Positions 7,978 to 16,547 of a stretch of 64,000 nucleotides of DNA are shown here, in pieces (within the stretch, counting starts at the first letter, position 1; every line of letters starts with the position of its first letter). A model generated the notes under the pieces. The model saw only the letters and a program-made list of their open reading frames with translations, was not told the origin of the DNA and ran no database searches. A program made the translations under genes and the position numbers. Source of the stretch: Nostoc sp. NIES-4103 (GTDB lineage Bacteria > Cyanobacteriota > Cyanobacteriia > Cyanobacteriales > Nostocaceae); the NCBI RefSeq assembly GCF_002368335.1, contig NZ_AP018288.1, positions 1,641,355-1,705,354 on the forward strand, given 5' to 3'.

Positions 7978-9389
7978 CGGGACTTAAACATAACAGTAGA
8001 TGAAAAAAGGGTATAATGCTTAAACAGCATAGCTTTCACGTTGACAAAAGCTCATGAAAGAAACTACCCCCGCAGCCATGCCTCCGTGCTTTGAAAGATG
8101 GTGTCAACGGTTTGACGATTTGTTTAGTCATAAGGCTCAAAAAAGAGAGTTTAGGCATTATATAGGGGGATTATTGGGCGAAAGTGAAAGAAAAAACCTG
8201 TCTCAAATGGCAGAAAACGCGGTAGAGGTGAGTTATCACCGATTACACCACTGTCTTGATGCAGTCGCTCATGGGGGAAACCCCCAAGACCGCGCTGCAT
8301 CGCTTTTTAACCGAAGCGCCTTGGTCTAGTGATCGGGTGAATGAGCGTCGCTTAGAAATCATGAACAAGTGTAGTCAGACGAAAATTAGTAGAGGCTTTA
8401 GTTTAATAATTGATGATTCTGGTCATAGAAAGAGTGGGAATTTTACTGCTGGAGTAGGGAGACAATATATCGGAGAAATTGGCAAAACAGAGAATGGAAT
8501 AGTAGTAGTAACAACACATTTATATGATGGAAGAAAAAGCTTACCGTTAGATATAGAGCTATATCAACACGCTGATTCGTTATCTCAAGGAAAGCAAGAC
8601 CCGCTATTTGAGAAGAAACCAGAACTAGCACTTCCCGTTAATAGATAAAGTTATAAACAGAAAATATCAACCTGGGATAGTAATTGTAGATGCAGGATAT
8701 GGCAACAATACATCCTTTTTATTAGAGTTAGAGAAACGAAAATTGAAGTATTTAGGAGGATTAGCCAAAAATCGGAAAGTAAATGTTGTTCAAAAAGATA
8801 ATAACCAACAAACAATCAAGTTAGATGAATTAGCGCAGAGTCTACCCCAAGAGGCTTTTGTAGAAATACAACTGAAGTTGGATAAACCTAAAACACTATG
8901 GGTAGTAACTAAAGAAGTAGAAATATCATGTCTAAGTGGAAAGCGAAATATTGCTATCGTCATGAACGCTGCGACTTTTTCACAAGCTACTGATATTGAC
9001 TATTTTATTACCAATGTTGATTCATCAATTGTCACCCCACAATGGATAGTTGACACCTATAGTTCAAGAAATTGGGTAGAAGTTTTTTATCGGGAAGCCA
9101 AGGGATGGTTAGGGCTAAAAGAATATCAAGTTCGAGATAAAAGAAGTCTACTTCGCCATTTTATCTTAGTTTTTTGTGCTTATACTTTTATCCTTTGGCA
9201 TCGAATGACTGGGGGTTTGAGACGAAGGTGGGCTTCCAAACCTTTGAACACTTTTACTGAAGCTTTAGAGGCTTTTAGAACAGCCATGTCTTTTCGTTTT
9301 TTTGATTGGTTGACGACCAACCGTGACGTATTTGCCTCTTATAAAGCCAGTTTGGGCTACATTTGGGCTTAATTTTTGTTTAAGTCCCG
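7978..9389 (+). mobile_element. IS701-family insertion sequence (1,412 bp)
   Basis: Perfect 13-bp terminal inverted repeats (CGGGACTTAAACA) bound the element, flanked by a 4-bp TTAG duplication (7974-7977 and 9390-9393). TTAG fits the YTAR target rule of IS701, and the length is typical. The transposase is frameshifted, so the copy is probably immobile. On the right, the element ends exactly in the hsdM frame; on the left, hsdM does not continue. The present junction may therefore come from recombination between two copies rather than a simple insertion. Confidence 0.85.
8054..9372 (+). pseudogene. IS701 transposase, two frameshifts
   Basis: Three consecutive reading frames make up one DDE transposase. 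The first carries MPPCFERWCQRFDDLFSH; the second (from about 8270) carries FSLIIDDSGHRKSG with the first catalytic Asp; the third (from about 8640) carries GIVIVDAGYG and WVEVFYREAKGWLGLKEYQ with the second Asp and the Glu. Shifts lie near 8270-8290, in a G/C run, and near 8630-8640. The C-terminus is normal. The catalytic triad survives but is split, so no full enzyme is made unless recoding occurs. Confidence 0.85.
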
Positions 9390-10450
9390 TTAGGCGGTAG
9401 CCCAATAATCCCCTTAATTATTCCCTTGCTAATCAGATTTTTCCGAATTTCCGCCTCTGCATTTCCCCGAAACAACACCCCATGCGGCAGAATGATTGCT
9501 CCCTTACCGTTGCTTTTCAGAGAACGCACCATGTGCAGCAAAAAAGCATAGTCCCCATTTTTAGCCGGAGGGATACCATAGCCTTCAAAGCGTTGAAACT
9601 TATCCTTAGCTAAATCAATTCCGTTACTCCAAGCCTTAGATGAAAAGGGAGGATTAGCCACAGCAAAATCAAAGGTTTTCAGGCTACCATCCGCTTCTTT
9701 AAAGTAAGGACTTGATAAAGTATTGTCCTGCCAAATCTCTGCCGTATCATGTCCGTGGAGAATCATGTTCATCCGAGCCAAGGCGCGGGTAGCGTTGTCC
9801 ATTTCCTGTCCGTAGATACTTAAACCCTGTTCCGCCTCATCCGCAGCTTTAATTAACAGAGAACCACTACCACAGGTGGGGTCATAAATTGTTTGTTCTT
9901 GGCTTTGGGCTGAGTTAACGCCAATAACTTTAGAGATGACGCGGGAGACTTCCGCCGGGGTATAAAATTGTCCCTTACTTTTACCTGATTGCGTCGCAAA
10001 GTTCCGCATCAGGTACTCATATGCATCGCCTAGAATATCATCACCATCAGCGCGATTTTTACTAAAATTCAGTGCTGGGTTCTCAAAAATACGCACCAAA
10101 TTGGAAAGCCTGTCCTGCATTTCCTGACCTTTACCCAGCTTGTCGGTATTATTGAAATCAGCTACATCAATAACACCCTTTAAATCATTAGCTTCGGCTA
10201 ACTTGGCGATAATTGTATTGATACCATCCCCAATCTCTTTCTTTCCTTTGAGGGCAACAATATCCTGAAAGCTTCCACCTTGAGGCACTTCAATCAAGGC
10301 ATCTGCTACACCTGCATATTTATCGGATACATATTTAACAAATAATAATACCAGTACATAATCTTTATACTGCGAGGCATCCATACCGCCCCGCAGTTCA
10401 TCACAACTTTTCCATAAAGAAGTATAAAGTTCACTTTTCTTAATTGCCAT
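9390..10450 (-). pseudogene. hsdM: Type I restriction methyltransferase hsdM, C-terminally truncated
   Basis: Reading leftwards from ATG 10450, about 354 residues match type I N6-adenine methyltransferases. The N-terminal domain has KDYVLVLLFVKYVSDKYA. The SAM motif is YDPTCGSGSLL near residue 190, and the catalytic NPPF is in VANPPFSSK near 265. The frame is intact to GLPPN and stops at the IS701 edge, so roughly a third of the protein is lost, with no hsdS or hsdR nearby. It is unrelated to the complete hsdM at 32451. Type I systems are frequent transposon cargo, so this is probably a relic of CAST-1 cargo. Confidence 0.85.
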
Positions 10451-10654
10451 TTTGTCCAGCCTGCAACAGACATCCCCTGCTCAACTTTGTCAAACGTTCT
10501 TAAGTCCGTCTGACACTTTGCCTTGAAATTTTTATATTGTGCAAAGAATGAATAACATACCACACACAAGGCCTTTGCTCATGTAGTGGCTGAGGATATA
10601 TGTTATACCACGATTCTAAAAATTGTCTTATATGTAACGGATACATAACTATTA

Positions 10655-10816
10655 CTACGGTTTCTGCTTCTTTTCTCGTTCTTCAACCGCCTTACTGACA
10701 ATTCGCACCACAAGATTACTGATGGGACGGTCTTCTTCCTCCGCCCACCTCACCAACGCCTCATGGATATCTTTGGGGAAATATATTGAAGTTTGTACGC
10801 GATCGCTCTGGCTCAT
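10655..10816 (-). CDS. Small RHH (CopG/Arc-like) regulator divergent from cas12k-1
   Basis: A 53-residue ORF starting at 10816: MSQSDRVQTSIYFPKDIHEA, then LVRWAEEEDRPISN and LVVRIVSKAVEERE. The pattern of a short beta strand (QTSIYF) followed by two helices is the ribbon-helix-helix fold. It points away from cas12k, 214 bp apart. Type V-K transposons are known to carry small repressors beside cas12k (CvkR, MerR type, is the studied one). This gene is a good candidate for that role. A 10-bp periodic repeat (10881-10910) and the inverted repeat CCTTG-TTA-CAAGG (10860-10872) in the shared intergenic region are candidate operators. Confidence 0.8.
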   Translation of the reverse strand: MSQSDRVQTSIYFPKDIHEALVRWAEEEDRPISNLVVRIVSKAVEEREKKQKP

Positions 10817-10859
10817 TAACTCTAAAAGGATTTATCGCCAATCCATCATAACCTTACAA

Positions 10860-10910
10860 CCTTGTTACAAGGCTAAATAATGTTTAACAATGTGTAGCAA
10901 TGTTTTGTGG
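10860..10910. promoter_or_regulatory. Candidate operator between the RHH gene and cas12k-1
   Basis: CCTTG-TTA-CAAGG at 10860-10872 is a perfect dyad. At 10881-10910, three 10-bp units all start with TGT (TGTTTAACAA, TGTGTAGCAA, TGTTTTGTGG), the helical period favoured by RHH dimers binding side by side. Assignment to the adjacent RHH gene is by position only. Confidence 0.5.
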
Positions 10911-11030
10911 TAAATTGAAAACATTACTAAGCATGAATTTAATTTTTAAAAAATTTTTTGGTAAAGGTAAATCAGCAATTAGCCTAATTACACAGATAAA
11001 AAATATTTATTTTATGGAGTTGTTGCCGCT

Positions 11031-13028
11031 ATGAGTTCCACTAGTGGAAAAAATCTCACCAATCCAATCTTTAGAACCATAAGCTGTGATTTAAGTGCTA
11101 AAGAAGATGTACTTCGTAAAGTATGGGAAGAAATGTCCCAAAAAAATGCTCCTCTGATTGTTCAATTATTGAAATCTGTAAGTGAGCAACCAGAATTTGA
11201 AGCTAATAAAGAGAATGGAACAATAACTAAAAGAGAAATCACAAAATTACGTAGAGATATAACAGAGAATTCTGATTTGAAAGAACAGTCAGGTCGTCTT
11301 CGCTCATCAGCAGATTCTCTAGTCACAGAGGCGTATTCTTCATGGCTTAGACTATACCAAGTACGAAAAAATCAAAAAGAAGGTAAAGAATATTTTCTCA
11401 AAAATATACTTAAAAGTGATGTTGAGCTTGTAGAACAGAGTAATTGCGATTTACAGACAATACGTTGTAAAGCAAAAGAGATACTGAGCCAGGTAGAAGA
11501 ATTTATAGAACAAATTAAGAATAAACCAAAGATAAATCAAACCAAATTAGCAAAGAAAAAGAATAATAAATCTAATAAAAGCAATAAGGCTATCGACAAA
11601 ATATTAAATCGTTTTTTTATTGGAAATCTTGATAAAACTTTAACCAATACCCTATATGAGATTCATAGAAAATCACCGGATAGTTTAACGCAGTGTGCAG
11701 TTGCTTACCTAATCAAAAATGATAATAAAGTTAGTGAGGCAGAGGAAAATTTCACACAATTGAATAAACGTCGCGCTGCAAAAGAAATCGAAATTAAACG
11801 TTTAGAAACACAGATACAGAATACTCGATTACCTATACATTATGGTAGAGATATAACAGGAGAAAAATATAGTCAAGCATTTGAAAAATTAGTTAATCAA
11901 GTGCCTCAAGATAATGAAGAGTTTGCAGAATGGATAGCTATTTTACTAAAAAAAGTATCATCCTTACCATACCCAATACTTTATTGCAGTGGTGATTTAA
12001 GCTGGTATAAAGATGAGAAAGGAAACATTTTTGTTTACTTTAATGGCTGGGCTGAATACCACTTTCAAATTTGTTGTGATAAACGCCAACTTCGCTTTTT
12101 TGAACGCTTTTTAAAAGATTACAAAGCTTTGAAACCAAGTAAAAAAGAAGAAGAAAAGGTTTCAGGTAGCTTGGTTACACTACGTTCTGCACATTTGTTA
12201 TGGCGGCAAGGTAAAGGTAAAGGTGAACCGTGGAAAGTCAATAAATTAGCCCTGCATTGTACCTATGATGCTCGTTTATGGACAGCAGAAGGTACAGAAG
12301 AAGTGAGACAAGAAAAGACTGATAAGGCTCAAGCAAAAGTAAATAAAGCAGAAAGTAATGAGAATCTCAATAGTGAGCAACAGAAAGAGCTGACTAAAAA
12401 TAAATCTTCGTTGTCTCGGCTTAAGAATTCATTTGCTCGTCCTAGTAAACCACTTTACAGAGGTCAATCTAACATAATTGTTGGTATTAGTTTCCATCCT
12501 GTCGAATTAGCAACACTCGTTGTAGTTGATATCAATACAAAAGAAATACTCATCTGTAAAACGGTCAAAGAGCTACTAGGTGATGCTTTTCCCCTGTTAA
12601 GCCGTAGGAGAAGACAACAAGTGCATTTTCGTAAGGAGAGAGAAAAAGCTCAGAAAAAAGATTCTCCATGTCATCTAGGAGAGTCAAAACTAGGGGAATA
12701 TGTTGATAGACTACTGGCAAAACGAATAGTGGAAGTCGCTAAGGAATATCAGGCTAGTTGCATTGTATTGCCTGGATTAAAAGGTATTAGGGAAATTCGT
12801 ACTAGCGCAATTCAAGCAAAGGCAGAAACTAAATTTCCAGGCGATATCAATGTACAAGAATTATATGTAAAGGAATATAATCGCCAGATACACAATTGGA
12901 GTTACAGCAGACTTCAAGAATCTATAAAGTCAAGAGCTGCTGAATTGAAAATTACTATTAAATTTGGTAAACAGCCTTCTCATAGTACTCTACAAGAACA
13001 AGCAATAAATCTAGCATTGTCTGCTTAG
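11031..13028 (+). CDS. cas12k: Cas12k effector of CAST-1 (divergent)
   Basis: 665 residues, starting at ATG 11031 with GGAG upstream. It aligns along its length with the second Cas12k in this window but is clearly divergent and about 30 residues longer. Shared landmarks are APLIVQLLKSV near the N-terminus, FNGWAEYHFQICCDKRQLRF mid-protein and GKGEPWKVNKLALHC. The RuvC-like region begins IIVGISFHP, where the catalytic Asp of active Cas12 nucleases is absent. It continues with GESKLGEYVDRLLAKRIVE and HNWSYSRLQESIKSRA. Cas12k is a nuclease-dead RNA-guided targeting protein that recruits TnsC/TniQ/TnsB. Its own tnsB, tnsC and tniQ are not in the window. The ORF is intact. Confidence 0.93.
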   Translation: MSSTSGKNLTNPIFRTISCDLSAKEDVLRKVWEEMSQKNAPLIVQLLKSVSEQPEFEANKENGTITKREITKLRRDITENSDLKEQSGRLRSSADSLVTEAYSSWLRLYQVRKNQKEGKEYFLKNILKSDVELVEQSNCDLQTIRCKAKEILSQVEEFIEQIKNKPKINQTKLAKKKNNKSNKSNKAIDKILNRFFIGNLDKTLTNTLYEIHRKSPDSLTQCAVAYLIKNDNKVSEAEENFTQLNKRRAAKEIEIKRLETQIQNTRLPIHYGRDITGEKYSQAFEKLVNQVPQDNEEFAEWIAILLKKVSSLPYPILYCSGDLSWYKDEKGNIFVYFNGWAEYHFQICCDKRQLRFFERFLKDYKALKPSKKEEEKVSGSLVTLRSAHLLWRQGKGKGEPWKVNKLALHCTYDARLWTAEGTEEVRQEKTDKAQAKVNKAESNENLNSEQQKELTKNKSSLSRLKNSFARPSKPLYRGQSNIIVGISFHPVELATLVVVDINTKEILICKTVKELLGDAFPLLSRRRRQQVHFRKEREKAQKKDSPCHLGESKLGEYVDRLLAKRIVEVAKEYQASCIVLPGLKGIREIRTSAIQAKAETKFPGDINVQELYVKEYNRQIHNWSYSRLQESIKSRAAELKITIKFGKQPSHSTLQEQAINLALSA

Positions 13029-13095
13029 TAAGGCAAAATTCCTACTGTGGGTAGATAAATTTCTACCGGTATATTGTATTATTTAGTGTAATCAA

Positions 13096-13525
13096 TCGGT
13101 GCCATCTATTATGATGCAACAGTATCACCCCTTTGTTGAGATACTGTGAGAATGGGTTAGTTTAATGACGCTTGAAAAAGTGTCTTCTTTCTGGCCCTGG
13201 TAGCTGCCGACTCTACCTGTGCGTTCATCTAAATGTTTGTTAGCAGTAATTGTTTGGGTAAGCAAATGCTGCTTTTAGATGAGAAAGGACTCGCACCGAG
13301 ACGCATGGGAAGTATAAGGTGTTAGGGTTCCAAACAACCCAGAACCTTAGCTCTTGACATCAAACTCTATCAGCTTGGTGTTGGGTGCCAGAGCGGCCTG
13401 TATAACTGAAATCTTTGATTTTGGTTTTACGAGGAACTTCTATCTCTTACTTTATAGCAAAGTAAGGGTACGGGTATACCGTCACGGTGGCTACCGAACA
13501 CCACCCCCTAATTTTTATTTTTGGC
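13096..13525 (+). ncRNA. tracrRNA of CAST-1 (long form)
   Basis: It lies between cas12k and the array, like the known V-K tracrRNA. It shares with CAST-2's tracrRNA the blocks GGGTTAGTTT, CTTTCTGGCCCTGGTAGCTG and GGTGGCTACCGAACACC. Between the last two, CAST-1 is some 150 nt longer and structured differently. The anti-repeat candidate ACCACCC (13500-13506) pairs perfectly with the homing repeat and with one mismatch to the array repeats. Ends are estimated from the alignment. A 93-codon ORF here is accidental. Confidence 0.75.
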
Positions 13526-13707
13526 AAGTCAAAGCAGAGGCAAAATCCCCTGGGATATGCCAAATTGCTAAAACTCTTATGTTGACTGAATTTGAGAATT
13601 TTCAAGGCGAATCAAAGTTTATTTATTGGCGATAGAAAATACGCTTTTAAGTAGACTTGCCAAATTGCCTGTGAAAAACAGTGAAGATAAGCGTTTGACA
13701 AGTCAGG

Positions 13708-13953
13708 GTTTCAACAACCCTCACGGTAGGCGGTGAGTTGAAAGTATATCAAACTGTATTTTCAGTCGACGTTACTTGCGTTTCAACAACCCTCACGGTA
13801 GGCGGTGAGTTGAAAGAACTTTGATTAACTCCCTTGACAACTGCATCGTAAGTTTCAACAACCCTCACGGTAGGCGGTGAGTTGAAAGCAGCACGGGGGA
13901 TTGGCGCGTCTTGTTTTAAAGTCAAAGTTTCAACAACCCTCACGCTAGGCGGT
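13708..13953 (+). CRISPR. CAST-1 CRISPR array: three full repeats, one degenerate
   Basis: 37-bp repeats start at 13708, 13780 and 13852 with the form GTTTCAACAACCCTCACGGT + AGGCGGTGAGTTGAAAG. A fourth, starting at 13927, loses its 3' part after GGCGGT and carries a G-to-C change. Spacers are 35, 35 and 38 bp. The 5' half (GTTTCAACAACC) is shared with CAST-2 repeats but the stem differs (CTCACGGT versus ATCCCGGCT), consistent with a separate Cas12k lineage. No cas1/cas2 is nearby, as usual for V-K. Confidence 0.95.
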
Positions 13954-13970
13954 TTTATATCGTATAATTA

Positions 13971-14030
13971 GTTATTAGGGTGGTATGAAAGGAGCGCTGC
14001 GATCGCACGATGTAACGCAGCATTTTTATA
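13971..14030 (+). ncRNA. Delocalised homing crRNA of CAST-1 (targets tRNA-Ala)
   Basis: A diverged repeat ending GGGTGGTATGAAAG (13978-13991) is followed by GAGCGCTGCGATCGCAC (13992-14008). This is a 17-nt perfect match to the tRNA-Ala gene at 44461-44477 (minus strand), with GTA as the 5' PAM there. The match ends after 17 nt. GCTGCG (13996-14001) can pair with CGCAGC (14016-14021), which is followed by ATTTTTA, so the transcript seems to end in a terminator that uses the spacer itself. Short homing spacers beside V-K arrays aimed at tRNA genes are established; this assignment is by sequence match. Confidence 0.88.
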
Positions 14031-14136
14031 GAAATAAGTCCTTTTCTTGACTGAGACTAACAAGGTGAATGCAAAAGCACTGAAGTAATCTTTAGTTATA
14101 TAATATTAAGCTGGCTGTAACATTGTTGATTGGAGT

Positions 14137-14324
14137 CCATATCTGTGACTAATTTTCCTAGTAATTTTGGACAATAATTCTTTAAAACTGGTTTCAACTC
14201 TGGACAATAATTCTTTAAAACTGGATTGATAGCTGAAAGTTAGGGAAATACGTAAATTATGTCGTTTAGCACTGTCAAATTGGACAATAATTCTTTAAAA
14301 CTGACAATAATGATTTAATGGACA
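14137..14324 (+). repeat. CRISPR-side terminal end of CAST-1 with TnsB-type repeats
   Basis: Three near-identical 23-bp units (TGGACAATAATTCTTTAAAA + CTG) occur at 14168, 14201 and 14281. A terminal variant, CTGACAATAATGATTTAATG + GACA, ends at 14324. Read inwards, the terminus is TGTCCATTAAATCATTATTG, clearly patterned like the TGTCGATTAACTAATTATTT of CAST-2 but different in detail. The TGT...ACA termini are typical of Tn7-like elements. The opposite end of CAST-1 is not in the window. Confidence 0.75.
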
Positions 14325-14560
14325 TGTCGATTAACTAATTATTTGTCGTCTTAACAAAATAATGTCGTCAAAGATAAAATGTTTGAAAACGTTGCTAAAT
14401 AAGTGTTTGCAGCGTTTTTTAGTATGTCAACAATCAAGACCGAATTTAACATTTTAATTGTCGTATATTAAAATATTCACAAATTTTATGTCGTTTTTTC
14501 AGATTTGAGTTTTCCAAATTTTTTGGAATGTATAACAAATTAGTTGTCGCTTTTTAGCAA
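14325..14560 (+). repeat. CAST-2 tnsB-side end with TnsB-binding motifs
   Basis: Beyond the 25-bp terminal repeat, motif units built around TGTCG recur (ACAAAATAATGTCGTC near 14352, TTTTAATTGTCGTATATT near 14453, TTTATGTCGTTTTTTC near 14485, AATTAGTTGTCGC near 14539). Such reiterated sites bind TnsB. The rest, to the tnsB start at 14727, is AT-rich and probably holds its promoter. Confidence 0.75.
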
Positions 14561-14726
14561 AAATAGTGCTATTATAATATTATTTAGTATATATGTACTA
14601 AATAATACATTCTCATACCAAAAAGTTACTACTTCCATTGACGGGTCAACCGCTTTAGGAAGATTGGATGTTAGCGCACAATAGCGAGTTTGATATTACT
14701 GTTTTGAGCATGAATCAAGTTTTCCT

Positions 14727-16469
14727 ATGGATGAAATGCCCATCTTCAATCAAAATGACGAATCTCTGCTTTTTGAAAACAACGCTGATATAGATGAAAT
14801 TCAGGATGATGAATCAGAAGAAGCAAACCTAATTTTTACGGAATTATCAGCTGAGGCAAAAATCAAAATGGAAGTGATCCAAGGTCTATTTGAACCATGC
14901 GATCGCAAAACCTATGGTCAGAAGTTAAGGACAGCAGCAGAAAAACTGGGTAAGACTGTACGAACAGTCCAGCGTCTAGTCAAAAAGTATCAACAAGATG
15001 GTTTATCTGCAATTGTTGATACCCAGAGAAATGACAAAGGTAGTTATCGGATAGACCCTGAGTGGCAAAAGTTTATTATCACAACCTTTAAAGAAGGCAA
15101 TAAGGGTAGCAAAAAAATGACTCCTGCTCAGGTGGCGATGAGAGTCCAAGTTAGGGCAGAACAGTTAGGCTTAAAAAAATACCCTAGCCACATGACAGTT
15201 TATAGAGTTCTTAATCCTATTATTGAGCGTCAAGAGCAGAAACAAAAACAGAGGAATATTGGATGGCGAGGGTCAAGAGTATCCCATAAAACTCGTGATG
15301 GACAAACTTTAGATGTACGTTATAGCAACCATGTTTGGCAGTGCGACCATACAAAGTTAGATGTCATGCTGGTTGATCAGTATGGTGAACCATTGGCTAG
15401 ACCTTGGTTGACAAAGATTACAGATAGTTATTCTCGCTGCATTATGGGTGTTCATGTGGGCTTTGATGCACCCAGTTCTCAAGTGGTTGCCCTAGCATTA
15501 CGTTATGCTATTTTGCCAAAGCAATACAGTGCAGAATATAAACTTCTTAGCGAATGGAGAACTTCTGGCATACCTGAAAATCTTTTCACTGATGGTGGTA
15601 GAGATTTTCGTTCTGAACACTTAAAACAGATTGGTTTTCAATTAGGCTTTGAGTGCCATTTACGCGATCGCCCTAGTGAGGGTGGCATAGAAGAACGTAG
15701 CTTCGGCACGATTAATACAGAATTTCTCTCTGGTTTCTATGGCTATTTAGGTTCCAATATTCAGGAACGTTCTAAAACAGCAGAGGAAGAAGCTTGCTTA
15801 ACTTTACGGGAATTGCACCTACTGTTAGTTCGCTACATTGTTGACAACTATAATCAGCGTCTTGATGCACGGACAAAAGACCAAACAAGGTTTCAACGAT
15901 GGGAAGCGGGACTACCTGCTCTACCAAAAATGGTTAGGGAGCGGGAATTAGATATCTGTTTGATGAAAAAGACTCGGCGCAGCATTTATAAAGGCGGATA
16001 TCTCAGCTTTGAAAATATTATGTATCGCGGTGACTACCTGGCTGCTTACGCAGGGGAAAATATTGTACTCAGGTATGACCCTAGAGATATTACAACTGTT
16101 TGGGTTTACCGAATAGAGAAAGGCAAGGAAGTGTTTCTGTCTGCTGCTCATGCGCTGGATTGGGAAACAGAGCAATTATCTCTAGAAGAGGCTAAAGCGG
16201 CTAGTCGAAAAGTTCGCTCCGTTGGTAAAACCCTCACTAATAAATCTATTTTAGCTGAGATACATGACCGTGATACTTTCATCAAGCAAAAGAAAAAGAG
16301 CCAAAAGGAACGCAAGAAAGAAGAACAAGCTCAAGTTCATTCTGTTTATGAACCCATCAATCTGAGCAAGACAGAACCCCTAGAAAATTTACAAGAAACA
16401 CCGAAACCTGAAACTCGAAAACCCAGAGTCTTTAACTATGAGCAACTTCGTCAAGATTATGATGAGTAG
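14727..16469 (+). CDS. tnsB: TnsB transposase of CAST-2
   Basis: 580 residues. An acidic N-terminus is followed by two helix-turn-helix-like DNA-binding regions (LGKTVRTVQRLVKKYQQDGL near residue 75). The DDE catalytic core follows: Asp in VWQCDHTKLD near 210, Asp in LFTDGGRDFRSEH near 290, and Glu in RPSEGGIEERSFGT near 323. The C-terminal tail (from about 500) is basic, ending in a peptide likely to contact TnsC. TnsB binds the transposon ends and catalyses strand transfer. The ORF is intact and of normal V-K length. It is followed by tnsC after 78 bp and belongs to the tnsB-tnsC-tniQ operon. Confidence 0.96.
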   Translation: MDEMPIFNQNDESLLFENNADIDEIQDDESEEANLIFTELSAEAKIKMEVIQGLFEPCDRKTYGQKLRTAAEKLGKTVRTVQRLVKKYQQDGLSAIVDTQRNDKGSYRIDPEWQKFIITTFKEGNKGSKKMTPAQVAMRVQVRAEQLGLKKYPSHMTVYRVLNPIIERQEQKQKQRNIGWRGSRVSHKTRDGQTLDVRYSNHVWQCDHTKLDVMLVDQYGEPLARPWLTKITDSYSRCIMGVHVGFDAPSSQVVALALRYAILPKQYSAEYKLLSEWRTSGIPENLFTDGGRDFRSEHLKQIGFQLGFECHLRDRPSEGGIEERSFGTINTEFLSGFYGYLGSNIQERSKTAEEEACLTLRELHLLLVRYIVDNYNQRLDARTKDQTRFQRWEAGLPALPKMVRERELDICLMKKTRRSIYKGGYLSFENIMYRGDYLAAYAGENIVLRYDPRDITTVWVYRIEKGKEVFLSAAHALDWETEQLSLEEAKAASRKVRSVGKTLTNKSILAEIHDRDTFIKQKKKSQKERKKEEQAQVHSVYEPINLSKTEPLENLQETPKPETRKPRVFNYEQLRQDYDE

Positions 16470-16547
16470 ATTTCATTGAATTTACAGGATTTTAGTAAAC
16501 ATATTCAGACGTTAAAACATTATTGATTTTCGACAACAATCAGAATC

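Noticed and set aside
8743..9372. Independent transposase gene of 209 codons
   Set aside because: It is the third frame of one frameshifted IS701 transposase; the DDE residues are split among the three frames.
1..9389. The other end of CAST-1 in the left part of the window
   Set aside because: No TGTCC/TGTCG terminus with the 23-bp repeat type was found, and no TATGG or GGACA is placed next to such an end.
13354..13635. 93-codon ORF downstream of cas12k-1
   Set aside because: It lies in the tracrRNA and array leader; composition and position show it is not a gene.
13749..13943. 64-codon minus-strand ORF over the CAST-1 array
   Set aside because: Its repeated peptide is simply the translation of CRISPR repeats.
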